A stretch of 6,241 nucleotides of DNA. Origin: Gammaproteobacteria bacterium. GTDB lineage: Bacteria > Pseudomonadota > Gammaproteobacteria > Steroidobacterales > Steroidobacteraceae. Position 1 is the first letter of the stretch, and every line of letters starts with the position of its first letter. The stretch covers positions 1 through 6,241 of the forward strand of contig PMNQ01000151.1 of the NCBI GenBank assembly GCA_003162555.1, given 5' to 3'. A program made the translations under genes and the position numbers. Below are positions 1 to 5,734 of this stretch, one piece after another. A model generated the notes under the pieces. The model saw only the letters and a list, made by a program, of their open reading frames with translations, had not been told where the DNA came from and made no database searches.

Positions 1-156
1 GGCTACCTGTTCGCCAAGCCCGGATCGCTCGAAACGCTGGCGCGCAGCGCCTTCGTCTCCAGGCGCAATGAACTGTGGACTACGAAGGCTACGGCTAAGG
101 ATCTCTCGCCCTCCGGCCGCTACGCCGCACTCAAGGATGCGACCGGCGCAGCCTGA
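1..156 (+). CDS. C-terminal end of a probable EAL-domain (c-di-GMP phosphodiesterase) protein, partial
   Basis: The window opens inside a plus-strand reading frame (frame 1) that is open from base 1 to a TGA at 154-156, giving 51 residues and no start. The first residues read GYLFAKP, which matches the end of EAL phosphodiesterase domains, where the typical sequence is QGYLFxxP just after the last catalytic glutamine. The remaining roughly 45 residues are a polar tail (LETLARSAFVSRRNELW and onward) with no motif I know. By family knowledge the full protein would hydrolyse cyclic di-GMP or bind it as a degenerate receptor; the catalytic residues lie outside the window, so activity cannot be judged. 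It converges on the methyltransferase with a 31-base gap. The call rests on a short motif, so it is moderate. Confidence 0.6.
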   Translation, partial: GYLFAKPGSLETLARSAFVSRRNELWTTKATAKDLSPSGRYAALKDATGAA

Positions 157-187
157 CGCGACGCCCGCGGACCAGGCGCGCCGCCGA

Positions 188-973
188 CTATTTCGGTTTG
201 CGGGCGCGCAGGTGCGTCGGACAGTGCTCGCCGCTGTCGAGCACAGGAATCATGCGCGACCAGATCGCGATGTTCTCGTCAACGAAGTCCTGGCCGACGA
301 TACGCGCGGCCGCGGCGCCGACCGGCCCGCGCAGCCGCTCGAGTTCCTGGCGGGCCAGGCCGCGATACCACTCGTTGCGGCTGATGACGGATACGTCGAC
401 GAAAGCGGCGCTGCGCAGCGCGTCCTGGTAGCGGCCCGGCGAGGCCATGCCGAAATCCAGCCCTTCGGATGCGATGTAAGCCGCCATCGCGGGCGATGGC
501 GCACCATCGTGTCCGATCAGCCAGTCGGATGCGATGAAGCGGCCACCAGGCTTCAGCACGCGAAATACCTCGAGCATCAAGGCGTGCTTGTCGGCGATGT
601 GAACGATGCTGTCCTTGGAAAATACGACATCGAAGGTGCCGGGCGGAAACGGCAATGGACCAGGGCTGACCTTGACGAGTCCGATGCGCGCACTCAGGGA
701 ATCGCGCTCAATCAGTGCGCGGGCGCAACCGATGACCGTGTCCTCGACATCGATGCCGGTCACGTAACCGGCGCCATGGTTGCGGACCAGCGCAATGTCG
801 ATGCCGCCGGCGCCGCAGCCGATATCGAGCATCGACGCCCCCGCGAGATCCGCGTCAGCGACCAGCCGGGCCACCTCGTCCGCTCCGCCTGGCGACAGGA
901 ATCCCTCGCCCCAGACGGCCTGCAGCATGTCGATCATCCGGCCGTGGTAGTGCTCGCTGCCCTGCGTTTCCAT
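188..973 (-). CDS. Class I SAM-dependent methyltransferase, phosphoethanolamine N-methyltransferase-like
   Basis: This 261-residue soluble protein has a full class I methyltransferase core. The SAM-binding motif I LDIGCGAGG is at 49-57, an acidic residue at the end of strand 2 is D75 (GID), a motif FDVVFSKDSIVHI is at 114-126, and KPGG is at 141-144. The lead-in WGEGFLSPGG (21-30) and the SKDSIVHI and KPGGRFIASD segments resemble the catalytic half of plant-type phosphoethanolamine N-methyltransferases, so an N-methylated small amine or phosphobase is the likely product; glycine/sarcosine-type or other small-molecule substrates are possible. I chose the ATG at 971-973 because AGGGAG (complement 978-983) lies four bases upstream and the homology begins just after it (SEHYHGRM). 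The frame stays open upstream to 1189, but that extension would run into the divergent gene. The stop is TAG at 188-190. No membrane segment is visible. Confidence 0.85.
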   Translation of the reverse strand: METQGSEHYHGRMIDMLQAVWGEGFLSPGGADEVARLVADADLAGASMLDIGCGAGGIDIALVRNHGAGYVTGIDVEDTVIGCARALIERDSLSARIGLVKVSPGPLPFPPGTFDVVFSKDSIVHIADKHALMLEVFRVLKPGGRFIASDWLIGHDGAPSPAMAAYIASEGLDFGMASPGRYQDALRSAAFVDVSVISRNEWYRGLARQELERLRGPVGAAAARIVGQDFVDENIAIWSRMIPVLDSGEHCPTHLRARKPK

Positions 974-977
974 ATTG

Positions 978-993
978 CTCCCTACATATAGGG
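978..993 (-). promoter_or_regulatory. Shine-Dalgarno of the methyltransferase inside a small inverted repeat
   Basis: Read on the minus strand, CCCTA-TATG-TAGGG (980-993) forms a 5-bp stem with a 4-base loop. Its 3' arm provides the GGG of the ribosome-binding site AGGGAG (978-983), four bases before the ATG. In mRNA the hairpin could partly mask the ribosome site. The repeat and its overlap with the site are seen; the control role is inferred and the stem is short. Confidence 0.4.
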
Positions 994-1028
994 GCCCATG
1001 ATCCTGCGCTCGTAACATAATGTCACTA

Positions 1029-1050
1029 GGCGGTGATTCCGCCCGCGGGC
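1029..1050. repeat. Pair of overlapping inverted repeats upstream of the GGDEF-EAL gene
   Basis: GGCGG-TGATT-CCGCC spans 1029-1043 and the perfect 10-base palindrome GCCCGCGGGC spans 1041-1050, sharing three bases. No T-run follows on either strand, so this is not an ordinary intrinsic terminator. In GC-rich DNA a short GC palindrome can arise by chance. The location between two divergent genes is what makes it worth listing. Confidence 0.35.
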
Positions 1051-1109
1051 GAAAAACGACGAACCACGCCCGCGACGAGCAGCCGCCGGCTTGGTTATTC
1101 TCTACGCGC

Positions 1110-3671
1110 ATGCGCTCCTTCAAGCCCCCAATTGGCCTGTCGCTCGTCATTGCATTCCTGGGAGTGTTCATTGCGCTCGCATTGGGCATGCGGCTCGCTC
1201 ACCAGAGCACGGAAGATACCGCGCAGCTGATCGGCAAGGTCGAGCGCCAGTACGAACCGACGCTACGCAAGGCGCGCGACCTCGAAGCGGCGCTCACCGC
1301 TTATGAGCGGCAGGTCGCCGACCACACGCGCAACAACTCGACAGATCCGACCGCGGACATCTCGCTTGCGGCATCGCGGCTGCTGTCGACCTACGACGAT
1401 TATGTGCGCCTCGCTCCGGAGACGCCGGGCATCGCCGACTCGGATCTGCGGCCGCGCCTGGAAGCGCTTCGCACCCACGGTTTCACAATAGCCGACTTGT
1501 ACCGGCAGCGTGAGTCGCACAGCCACTCTGCGCTCGTGGCGCTACACTCACTCGCCAGCCGCGCAGCGCTCACCGCACGCGGCTTCGAGGCGGGCGATCA
1601 GGTGTACACCCGCGCCTCGTTGTCGGAACTGTCACGTTCGGCGGCGGCGTTGCGCGCCAGTGCGATGATGTTTTTTGCATCGCCTTCCGACGCCACGGCG
1701 CAGGCCGAGGAGGCTAACGAAGTGGCGCTGGCCGGTCTGTTCCGCAAACACGCCCAGGAATTCTCGCGTTCGCCCGGCGGCGCCTGGCTCGAGCTGATGC
1801 GCGACGATCTTGGCACCGCTACGCGCGGCCGCAACCGCTTCCTGACCCTGGAACAGATCATCGACGCATCGTTGGTGGAATTCGAGCAATCGTCGCATGA
1901 GCTCGACGCCCTGATCGACAGCGATCTGCAGATGCCCGCCTGGCAGGCGTTGACCGAAGCCGCGCGCGGCGCACGCGTTGCGGCCGAACGAACCGAACAC
2001 AACCTGACGCGCGTAACGCTCGGCGTGCTCGCGGTCGTACTTCTGATCGCGGTGGTGGCGCTGATCGGTATCGCCTCGCCAGTGCGCAAGCTGCTCGACG
2101 GCACACGCCGCCTCGCACGCGGTTCCCTCGACGTGCGCGTGCCGCGCGGTGGCATGCGCGAGCTGGACGAGCTGGCCGCCGCATTCAACGACATGGCAGA
2201 AGCTCTCCACACCTCGCAGCAATCGCTCCGTGAACATCAGTCCGTGCTGGAGGAACGCATTGCGCAGCGCACCGAGGACCTGCGCCACCTCGCGCACCAT
2301 GATCCGCTGACCGAGCTGCCCAACCGCCGCGACCTCCACAAACGCTTGGCACTGACCATCGAACGCGCCCGGGAGCAGTCGCAGACTTGCGCCGTGCTGT
2401 ACATGGACATCGACAACTTCAAGACCATCAACGACACGCTCGGCCACCAGTACGGTGACCGGGTGTTGCGCGCCATCGCGGCGCGGCTGCAGAAAGCCGC
2501 CGGCACGGTCGGGTTCCTGTGCCGCCTCGGTGGTGACGAGTTTACGCTGGTGATTCCGACTGTACGCCGCGCCGAGGCGGTCGAACGCTTCATGGCGCAC
2601 ATCCTGCGCGAGTTTGCCGCGCCGTTGCGCGTGGACGAGCGCGACCTCGTGGTCAGCCTGAGTGCCGGCATTGCGCTCTACCCGCAAGACGGCGATTCGG
2701 TCGAATCGCTGCTGCGGGCCGCTGACTCGGCGCTTCACGATGCCAAGGCGAATGGACGCAGCGGTTTTCAGTTCTACCGCGCGGAGCTCCTGGCCGGCGC
2801 CTCGCATCGCTTCCACACCGAACAGGCGCTGCGACGCGCGTTGGCCGATGGCGATTTCCGCCTGCACTACCAGCCGGAAGTATCGCTGGTGTCCGGCCGG
2901 ACCACGGCTGTGGAGGCGCTGCTGCGCTGGCAGCGCTCGGACGGGCAGATCACGCCTGCAGGCGAGTTTATCGACATTGCCGAACAGTCGGGCCTGCTGC
3001 TCGAACTCAGCGACTGGCTGTTGCGCACTGCCGTAGAGGCGGCGCGCACGCTGCGCGCTTCGGCCTGGCCGACCGCCCGCGTCGCCGTCAACGTGTCGGC
3101 GCAGCAGTTCCTGGCCGGACGCTTCGTCGACTCGGTGGAGAAAGCCCTGCGAGTCGCGCACATGGAGCCAGGGTGCCTTGAAATCGAGCTCACCGAATCA
3201 GCGTTGCAGACCGGTCGGCGCGCTACCGAAGCGCTGCACGATCTACGGAGCCTGGGCGTCGCCGTGGCGCTCGATGATTTTGGCACCGGCTACTCGACGC
3301 TCAAGTCGATCGAGGAACTGCCGCTGACACGGGTCAAGCTCGATCGCAGCCTGGTGCGAAACATCGAGGACAACGCCAACGCTGCGGCCTTTGCGCACTC
3401 CTGCGTGCAGCTTTGCCAGAGCCGCGGACTCAGCGTGACCGTCGAGGGCATCGAGCGCGCGGGCCAGCTCGATGCGCTCGCCAACTGCGGTGACATACAG
3501 GTGCAGGGTTTCCTGATCGCGCGGCCAGCGGCGCTCGATGCCATTGCCGGCTACGTCACCGACACGCCCGCGCGCCTGGCGGCCGTATGGCCAGCCGCCG
3601 CCAATCGTCTGCGTGACGACAATCACGGCGAGGGTTCGCCGGTCACTTTCCTGCGGGCGCGTCCGCGCTAG
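1110..3671 (+). CDS. Membrane-bound GGDEF-EAL bifunctional c-di-GMP sensor protein (HAMP-containing)
   Basis: This 853-residue inner-membrane signalling protein makes and/or breaks cyclic di-GMP. Order of parts: transmembrane helix about 8-27; an all-helical periplasmic sensing region about 28-300; second transmembrane helix about 302-322; HAMP about 323-370; a short coiled linker; GGDEF about 394-560; EAL about 571-815. The GGDEF domain has DPLT (398), the metal-binding MDIDNFK (432-438) and an intact GGDEF (474-478). The RxxD inhibitory site expected just upstream reads GTVG, so product inhibition is probably lost. The EAL domain keeps E602-A-L, N661, the ELTE glutamates (693, 696), D722-D723 in DDFGTG, K743, E779 and Q799, so it looks catalytically competent. 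The ATG at 1110 is chosen because it starts directly before the first membrane helix; an in-frame ATG at 1020 would add 30 polar residues. Neither start has a clear ribosome site. The periplasmic ligand is unknown. The aldo/keto reductase follows after 18 bases. Confidence 0.93.
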   Translation: MRSFKPPIGLSLVIAFLGVFIALALGMRLAHQSTEDTAQLIGKVERQYEPTLRKARDLEAALTAYERQVADHTRNNSTDPTADISLAASRLLSTYDDYVRLAPETPGIADSDLRPRLEALRTHGFTIADLYRQRESHSHSALVALHSLASRAALTARGFEAGDQVYTRASLSELSRSAAALRASAMMFFASPSDATAQAEEANEVALAGLFRKHAQEFSRSPGGAWLELMRDDLGTATRGRNRFLTLEQIIDASLVEFEQSSHELDALIDSDLQMPAWQALTEAARGARVAAERTEHNLTRVTLGVLAVVLLIAVVALIGIASPVRKLLDGTRRLARGSLDVRVPRGGMRELDELAAAFNDMAEALHTSQQSLREHQSVLEERIAQRTEDLRHLAHHDPLTELPNRRDLHKRLALTIERAREQSQTCAVLYMDIDNFKTINDTLGHQYGDRVLRAIAARLQKAAGTVGFLCRLGGDEFTLVIPTVRRAEAVERFMAHILREFAAPLRVDERDLVVSLSAGIALYPQDGDSVESLLRAADSALHDAKANGRSGFQFYRAELLAGASHRFHTEQALRRALADGDFRLHYQPEVSLVSGRTTAVEALLRWQRSDGQITPAGEFIDIAEQSGLLLELSDWLLRTAVEAARTLRASAWPTARVAVNVSAQQFLAGRFVDSVEKALRVAHMEPGCLEIELTESALQTGRRATEALHDLRSLGVAVALDDFGTGYSTLKSIEELPLTRVKLDRSLVRNIEDNANAAAFAHSCVQLCQSRGLSVTVEGIERAGQLDALANCGDIQVQGFLIARPAALDAIAGYVTDTPARLAAVWPAAANRLRDDNHGEGSPVTFLRARPR

Positions 3672-3689
3672 CGCTCGCCGAAGCCCCCG

Positions 3690-4532
3690 ATGCAGCTGCG
3701 GCCTTTCGGCACCACCAAGCGCCCGGTGCCGGTCATGGGCCAGGGTTCATGGCAGATTGAAACGGCCCGCAAGGCCGACGCGATTGCCGCGCTGCGCGCG
3801 GGACTCGACCTGGGCATGACGCACATCGACACGGCCGAGATGTACGGGGATGGCGCCTCCGAGCGTGTCATTGCCGAAGCGATCACGGGTCGGCGCGATG
3901 AAGTGTTCCTCGTTTCCAAGGTGTTGCCTTCCAATGCCTCGGCGCGCGGCACGCTCAAGGCCTGCGAACAAAGCCTCCGCAACCTCAGGACCGATCGGCT
4001 GGATTGCTACCTGCTGCATTGGCGCGGCCGCTATCCGCTGGCTGAGACCGCCGCGGCCTTCGAATTACTCCAGCGCGACGGCAAGATACTTTCATGGGGC
4101 GTCAGCAATTTTGACGTCGACGATCTCGAGGAAGTCACCGCCATCAGCGGTCCGCCCGCCTGCAACCAGGTGCTCTACCACCTGGGCGAACGCGCCATCG
4201 AACATGCCGTCCTGCCGTGGTGCGAGGCACATGGCACTGCGGTCGTCGCCTACACGCCGCTGGGAAAATCCGCAGCAATTTATGACGGCAGCAGCGCCGG
4301 CGCCCGAGTGTTGCAACAGATCGCGGCTCGCCACGACGTCACGCCACGTCAGGTCGCGCTGCGCTTCCTGGTGCGCCATGAGAGTGTGTTCGCCATCCCG
4401 AAGGCGGCCAATGTCGCGCATGTGGCCGAGAACGCGGCCGCCGTGGACATCGAATTGAGCGCCGCGGATCTCGCCGCCATCGAGGCGGCGTTCAAGCGTG
4501 GGCCGGCGCCGCGCGGCCTGCCGATGAATTGA
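3690..4532 (+). CDS. Aldo/keto reductase, YeaE-type
   Basis: A complete 280-residue NADPH-dependent aldo/keto reductase with a TIM-barrel fold, acting in the cytoplasm on small aldehydes and ketones. The catalytic tetrad is visible: D47 in THIDTAEMYGDG, Y52, K77 in LVSKV and H110 in YLLHW. The barrel motif GVSNFD is present. The cofactor-binding signature near the C-terminus reads FAIPKAANVAHVAENAA. Overall wording (GQGSW, NQVLYHLGERAIEH, LPWCEAHG) is close to Escherichia coli YeaE, known as a methylglyoxal reductase; the substrate here is inferred from that likeness and not proven. The ATG lies 18 bases after the stop of the GGDEF-EAL gene on the same strand, with no promoter visible between them and no strong ribosome site, which suggests an operon and perhaps translational coupling. 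It ends in TGA at 4530-4532, converging on the next gene. Confidence 0.92.
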   Translation: MQLRPFGTTKRPVPVMGQGSWQIETARKADAIAALRAGLDLGMTHIDTAEMYGDGASERVIAEAITGRRDEVFLVSKVLPSNASARGTLKACEQSLRNLRTDRLDCYLLHWRGRYPLAETAAAFELLQRDGKILSWGVSNFDVDDLEEVTAISGPPACNQVLYHLGERAIEHAVLPWCEAHGTAVVAYTPLGKSAAIYDGSSAGARVLQQIAARHDVTPRQVALRFLVRHESVFAIPKAANVAHVAENAAAVDIELSAADLAAIEAAFKRGPAPRGLPMN

Positions 4533-4545
4533 GTCGCCAGCGACT
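4532..4545. terminator. Small inverted repeat spanning two convergent stop codons
   Basis: AGTCGC-CA-GCGACT is a perfect 6-bp inverted repeat between two convergent genes; it includes the last base of the aldo/keto reductase TGA and two bases of the opposing TAG. The innermost C-G pair cannot close over two bases, so the realistic stem is 5 bp with a 4-base loop. No T-run follows on either strand, so a bidirectional terminator role is only a weak inference. Confidence 0.25.
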
Positions 4546-4876
4546 ACTTGCCCAATTCCTTGCGCAGCTGCTCGATCTCCGTCAAGGCCTGCTGCAAGGT
4601 GTCGGTACTGCGCAGCGCGAGCGCGTCTGCCGCAGCGACCTTGGCGAAACCGCCCAGCAGGGCATGCAGCAATTCAATGAGATCCTCGATTTCGTAGCTG
4701 CCTTCGACCGGAGGCATGCTCAGCATCCTGGTGCGGGCGGCTGCGCAGGAGCTGATGAGACGGCTTACCGTTGCGGGCGGCAGCACCAGTGACAGCCCTT
4801 CGCCGTCGCGGTGGCGGCCAACGCTGAAGTAATCGTATTGCCCCGTGAGAGGCAGTGCAGCACTGGAATCGCTCAC
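4544..4876 (-). CDS. Conserved-looking small protein of unknown function (110 aa, GTG start)
   Basis: I do not recognise this family. The 110-residue product is soluble, with no signal peptide or membrane helix. Residues 13-35 (QYDYFSVGRHRDGEGLSLVL) look like beta strands, followed by a helix about 35-51. A second helical stretch, about 61-88 (EIEDLIELLHALLGGF), is amphipathic. The C-terminus (93-110, LQQALTEIEQLRKELGK) has leucine spacing of a short coiled coil, hinting at self-association or a protein partner. The start is GTG at 4874-4876, supported by GAGGT (complement 4884-4888) seven bases upstream and a well-matched promoter beyond it; no ATG is available nearby. The gene is divergent from the DDAH gene, sharing its promoter region, and convergent with the aldo/keto reductase (11-base gap). 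A real gene is likely given the start signals; function is unknown. Confidence 0.72.
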   Translation of the reverse strand: MSDSSAALPLTGQYDYFSVGRHRDGEGLSLVLPPATVSRLISSCAAARTRMLSMPPVEGSYEIEDLIELLHALLGGFAKVAAADALALRSTDTLQQALTEIEQLRKELGK

Positions 4877-4883
4877 GATGCTT

Positions 4884-4888
4884 ACCTC
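4884..4888 (-). promoter_or_regulatory. Ribosome-binding site deciding the GTG start of the 110-aa protein
   Basis: GAGGT on the minus strand lies seven bases before the GTG at 4874-4876. It is a good match to the anti-Shine-Dalgarno and supports a GTG start where no ATG exists. Confidence 0.6.
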
Positions 4889-4914
4889 GGCGCCAATGAC
4901 GGATCCGTTCTGGA

Positions 4915-4943
4915 TTGACGATAGACAGGCTTGTCCGTAGTGT
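4915..4943 (+). promoter_or_regulatory. Predicted sigma70 promoter for the DDAH gene
   Basis: TTGACG (4915-4920; 5 of 6) is followed after 17 bases by TAGTGT (4938-4943; 3 of 6). The start point would fall near 4950, one or two bases before the ATG at 4952, so the transcript would be leaderless or nearly so; this fits the lack of any ribosome-binding site there. The weak -10 makes this less certain than the opposing promoter. Confidence 0.45.
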
Positions 4944-4946
4944 CAA
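4918..4946 (-). promoter_or_regulatory. Predicted sigma70 promoter for the 110-aa protein
   Basis: On the minus strand a perfect -35 TTGACA (4941-4946) is followed after 17 bases by TATCGT (4918-4923; 4 of 6 consensus). Transcription would start near 4911, giving a leader of about 35 bases that contains the GAGGT ribosome site. It overlaps the opposing DDAH promoter along nearly its whole length. Confidence 0.6.
4924..4935. promoter_or_regulatory. Candidate operator palindrome between overlapping divergent promoters
   Basis: GACA-GGCT-TGTC is an interrupted inverted repeat in the shared spacer of the two opposing promoters. It is flanked by an outer pair TTGAC (4915-4919) and GTCAA (4942-4946), whose centre is shifted by one base. 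A bound regulator here would affect both genes. The symmetry is seen; the regulator is unknown, and the outer repeat may simply reflect two -35 boxes facing each other. Confidence 0.35.
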
Positions 4947-4951
4947 ACGCC

Positions 4952-5734
4952 ATGAGCGCGCAGTTCTCCAGGGCCATCGTCCGGACTCCGGGCCAGTCCT
5001 ATGCGCAGGGCCTGACGAGTTCGGAGCAGCTCGGAACGCCGGACCTGCCAAGGACGCTCGAGCAGCACGCGCAGTACTGTCGCGCACTGCGCGAATGCGG
5101 ACTCGAGCTGACCACACTGCCCGCGGACGAACGCTTCCCCGACGGCACCTTTGTCGAGGACACCGCGGTCATTGCCGAACGCGTTGCAGTCGTCACGCGG
5201 CCGGGTGCCGCCTCGCGCGCCGGCGAGGTGAATGCGATCGCGGCTGCCCTCAGTGTGCTGCGGCCGCGCATCGAGCGGCTCGAAGCGCCGGCCACGCTCG
5301 ATGGCGGCGACATCTGCCAGGCCGGAGAACATTTTTTCATCGGCATATCGGCGCGCACCAACGCGGAAGGCGCGCGCCAGCTCGCCGCAATACTCAAGGC
5401 CCACGGCTACACGGCCTCGACGATCGACATCCGCACGCACCGAACGCTCCTGCACCTGAAGACTGGCATGGCCTGGCTGGGCGAGCGACGCTGCGTCGTG
5501 GTGCCCGGATTCCCGCGGCCGCCGGAACTGGCCAGCTACGAGTTCATTGAAGTAGCGGCGGCCGAGTCCTACGCAGCAAACTGCGTACTCGTGAACGATC
5601 AGGTGCTGGTGGCGGCGGGTTTCCCGGCGATGAGCACGAGGCTGCGTTCGCTGGGGTTCGCGCTGCGCACGCTCGAGGTCTCGGAATTCAGGAAGATGGA
5701 CGGCGGCCTGAGCTGCCTGTCACTGCGCTTGTGA
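4952..5734 (+). CDS. ddaH: Dimethylarginine dimethylaminohydrolase (DDAH)
   Basis: A full-length 260-residue enzyme of the amidinotransferase/DDAH superfamily. It converts asymmetric N-methylated arginines to citrulline and methylamines in the cytoplasm. The key residues are visible: FVEDTAV (68-74), TLDGGD with D117 as the acidic member of the active site, H168 in LHLKTG, and the nucleophile C255 in [10 protein letters not shown] at the extreme C-terminus, the usual DDAH position. The stretch [17 protein letters not shown] (128-144) closely resembles mammalian and bacterial DDAH. The ATG at 4952 is chosen because the homology (SRAIVRTPG) begins right after it; an in-frame TTG at 4931 lies inside the promoter. 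There is no ribosome-binding site, which suits a leaderless mRNA. Arginine deiminase proper is longer, so it is less likely. The 3' end overlaps the convergent halogenase gene by 47 bases. Confidence 0.92.
   Translation: MSAQFSRAIVRTPGQSYAQGLTSSEQLGTPDLPRTLEQHAQYCRALRECGLELTTLPADERFPDGTFVEDTAVIAERVAVVTRPGAASRAGEVNAIAAALSVLRPRIERLEAPATLDGGDICQAGEHFFIGISARTNAEGARQLAAILKAHGYTASTIDIRTHRTLLHLKTGMAWLGERRCVVVPGFPRPPELASYEFIEVAAAESYAANCVLVNDQVLVAAGFPAMSTRLRSLGFALRTLEVSEFRKMDGGLSCLSLRL
5688..5734. other. 47-base tail-to-tail coding overlap of DDAH and halogenase genes
   Basis: The DDAH stop codon ends at 5734 and the halogenase stop begins at 5688 on the other strand, so both strands code here. The overlap contains the DDAH catalytic cysteine codon (5714-5716). 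No terminator fits between the genes, so transcripts from both sides should overlap. Confidence 0.85.

Larger units (their letters stand above)
974..1109. promoter_or_regulatory. Divergent promoter region between methyltransferase and GGDEF-EAL sensor
   Basis: This 136-base spacer separates two divergent genes and must carry both promoters. It is locally AT-richer around 981-1021 and 1091-1103. Candidate -10 elements are CATAAT (1016-1021) and TATTCT (1096-1101) for the plus strand, and TATGTT (complement 1014-1019) for the minus strand. None has a convincing TTGACA-like -35 at 16-18 bases. Two adjoining inverted repeats, GGCGG-TGATT-CCGCC (1029-1043) and the perfect palindrome GCCCGCGGGC (1041-1050), lie between the plus-strand -10 candidates and could be an operator or leader structure. 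Weak -35 elements would fit activator-dependent promoters, but that is inference. Confidence 0.4.

Noticed and set aside
157..187. GGCGCGCC palindrome (175-182) in the convergent gap, as a terminator
   Set aside because: An 8-base self-complementary GC run without loop or T-tract; expected by chance at this GC content.
68..991. Long plus-strand reading frame of 307 codons
   Set aside because: It is antisense to the methyltransferase, shows no family motif, and is the kind of open frame expected opposite GC-rich coding DNA.
974..1189. N-terminal extension of the methyltransferase by 72 residues
   Set aside because: It would overlap the start of the divergent sensor gene, lacks homology and has no ribosome site, whereas 971-973 has AGGGAG upstream.
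1632..3161. 509-codon minus-strand reading frame
   Set aside because: It is fully antisense to the GGDEF-EAL coding region, whose motifs are intact; composition is that of a GC-rich shadow frame.
3243..3626. Minus-strand frame of 127 codons inside the EAL region
   Set aside because: Antisense to conserved EAL motifs, with no recognisable domain or start signal.
4931..4951. TTG start for DDAH seven codons upstream
   Set aside because: It lies within the predicted promoter, has no ribosome site, and family similarity begins only after the ATG at 4952.
4674..5117. Minus-strand frame of 147 codons across the divergent promoter
   Set aside because: Runs through the promoter region and both real genes in a different frame; Arg-rich and without motifs.
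4915..5550. Plus-strand frame of 211 codons in another phase over DDAH
   Set aside because: Arg/Ala/His-rich shadow of the DDAH gene, starting inside its promoter.
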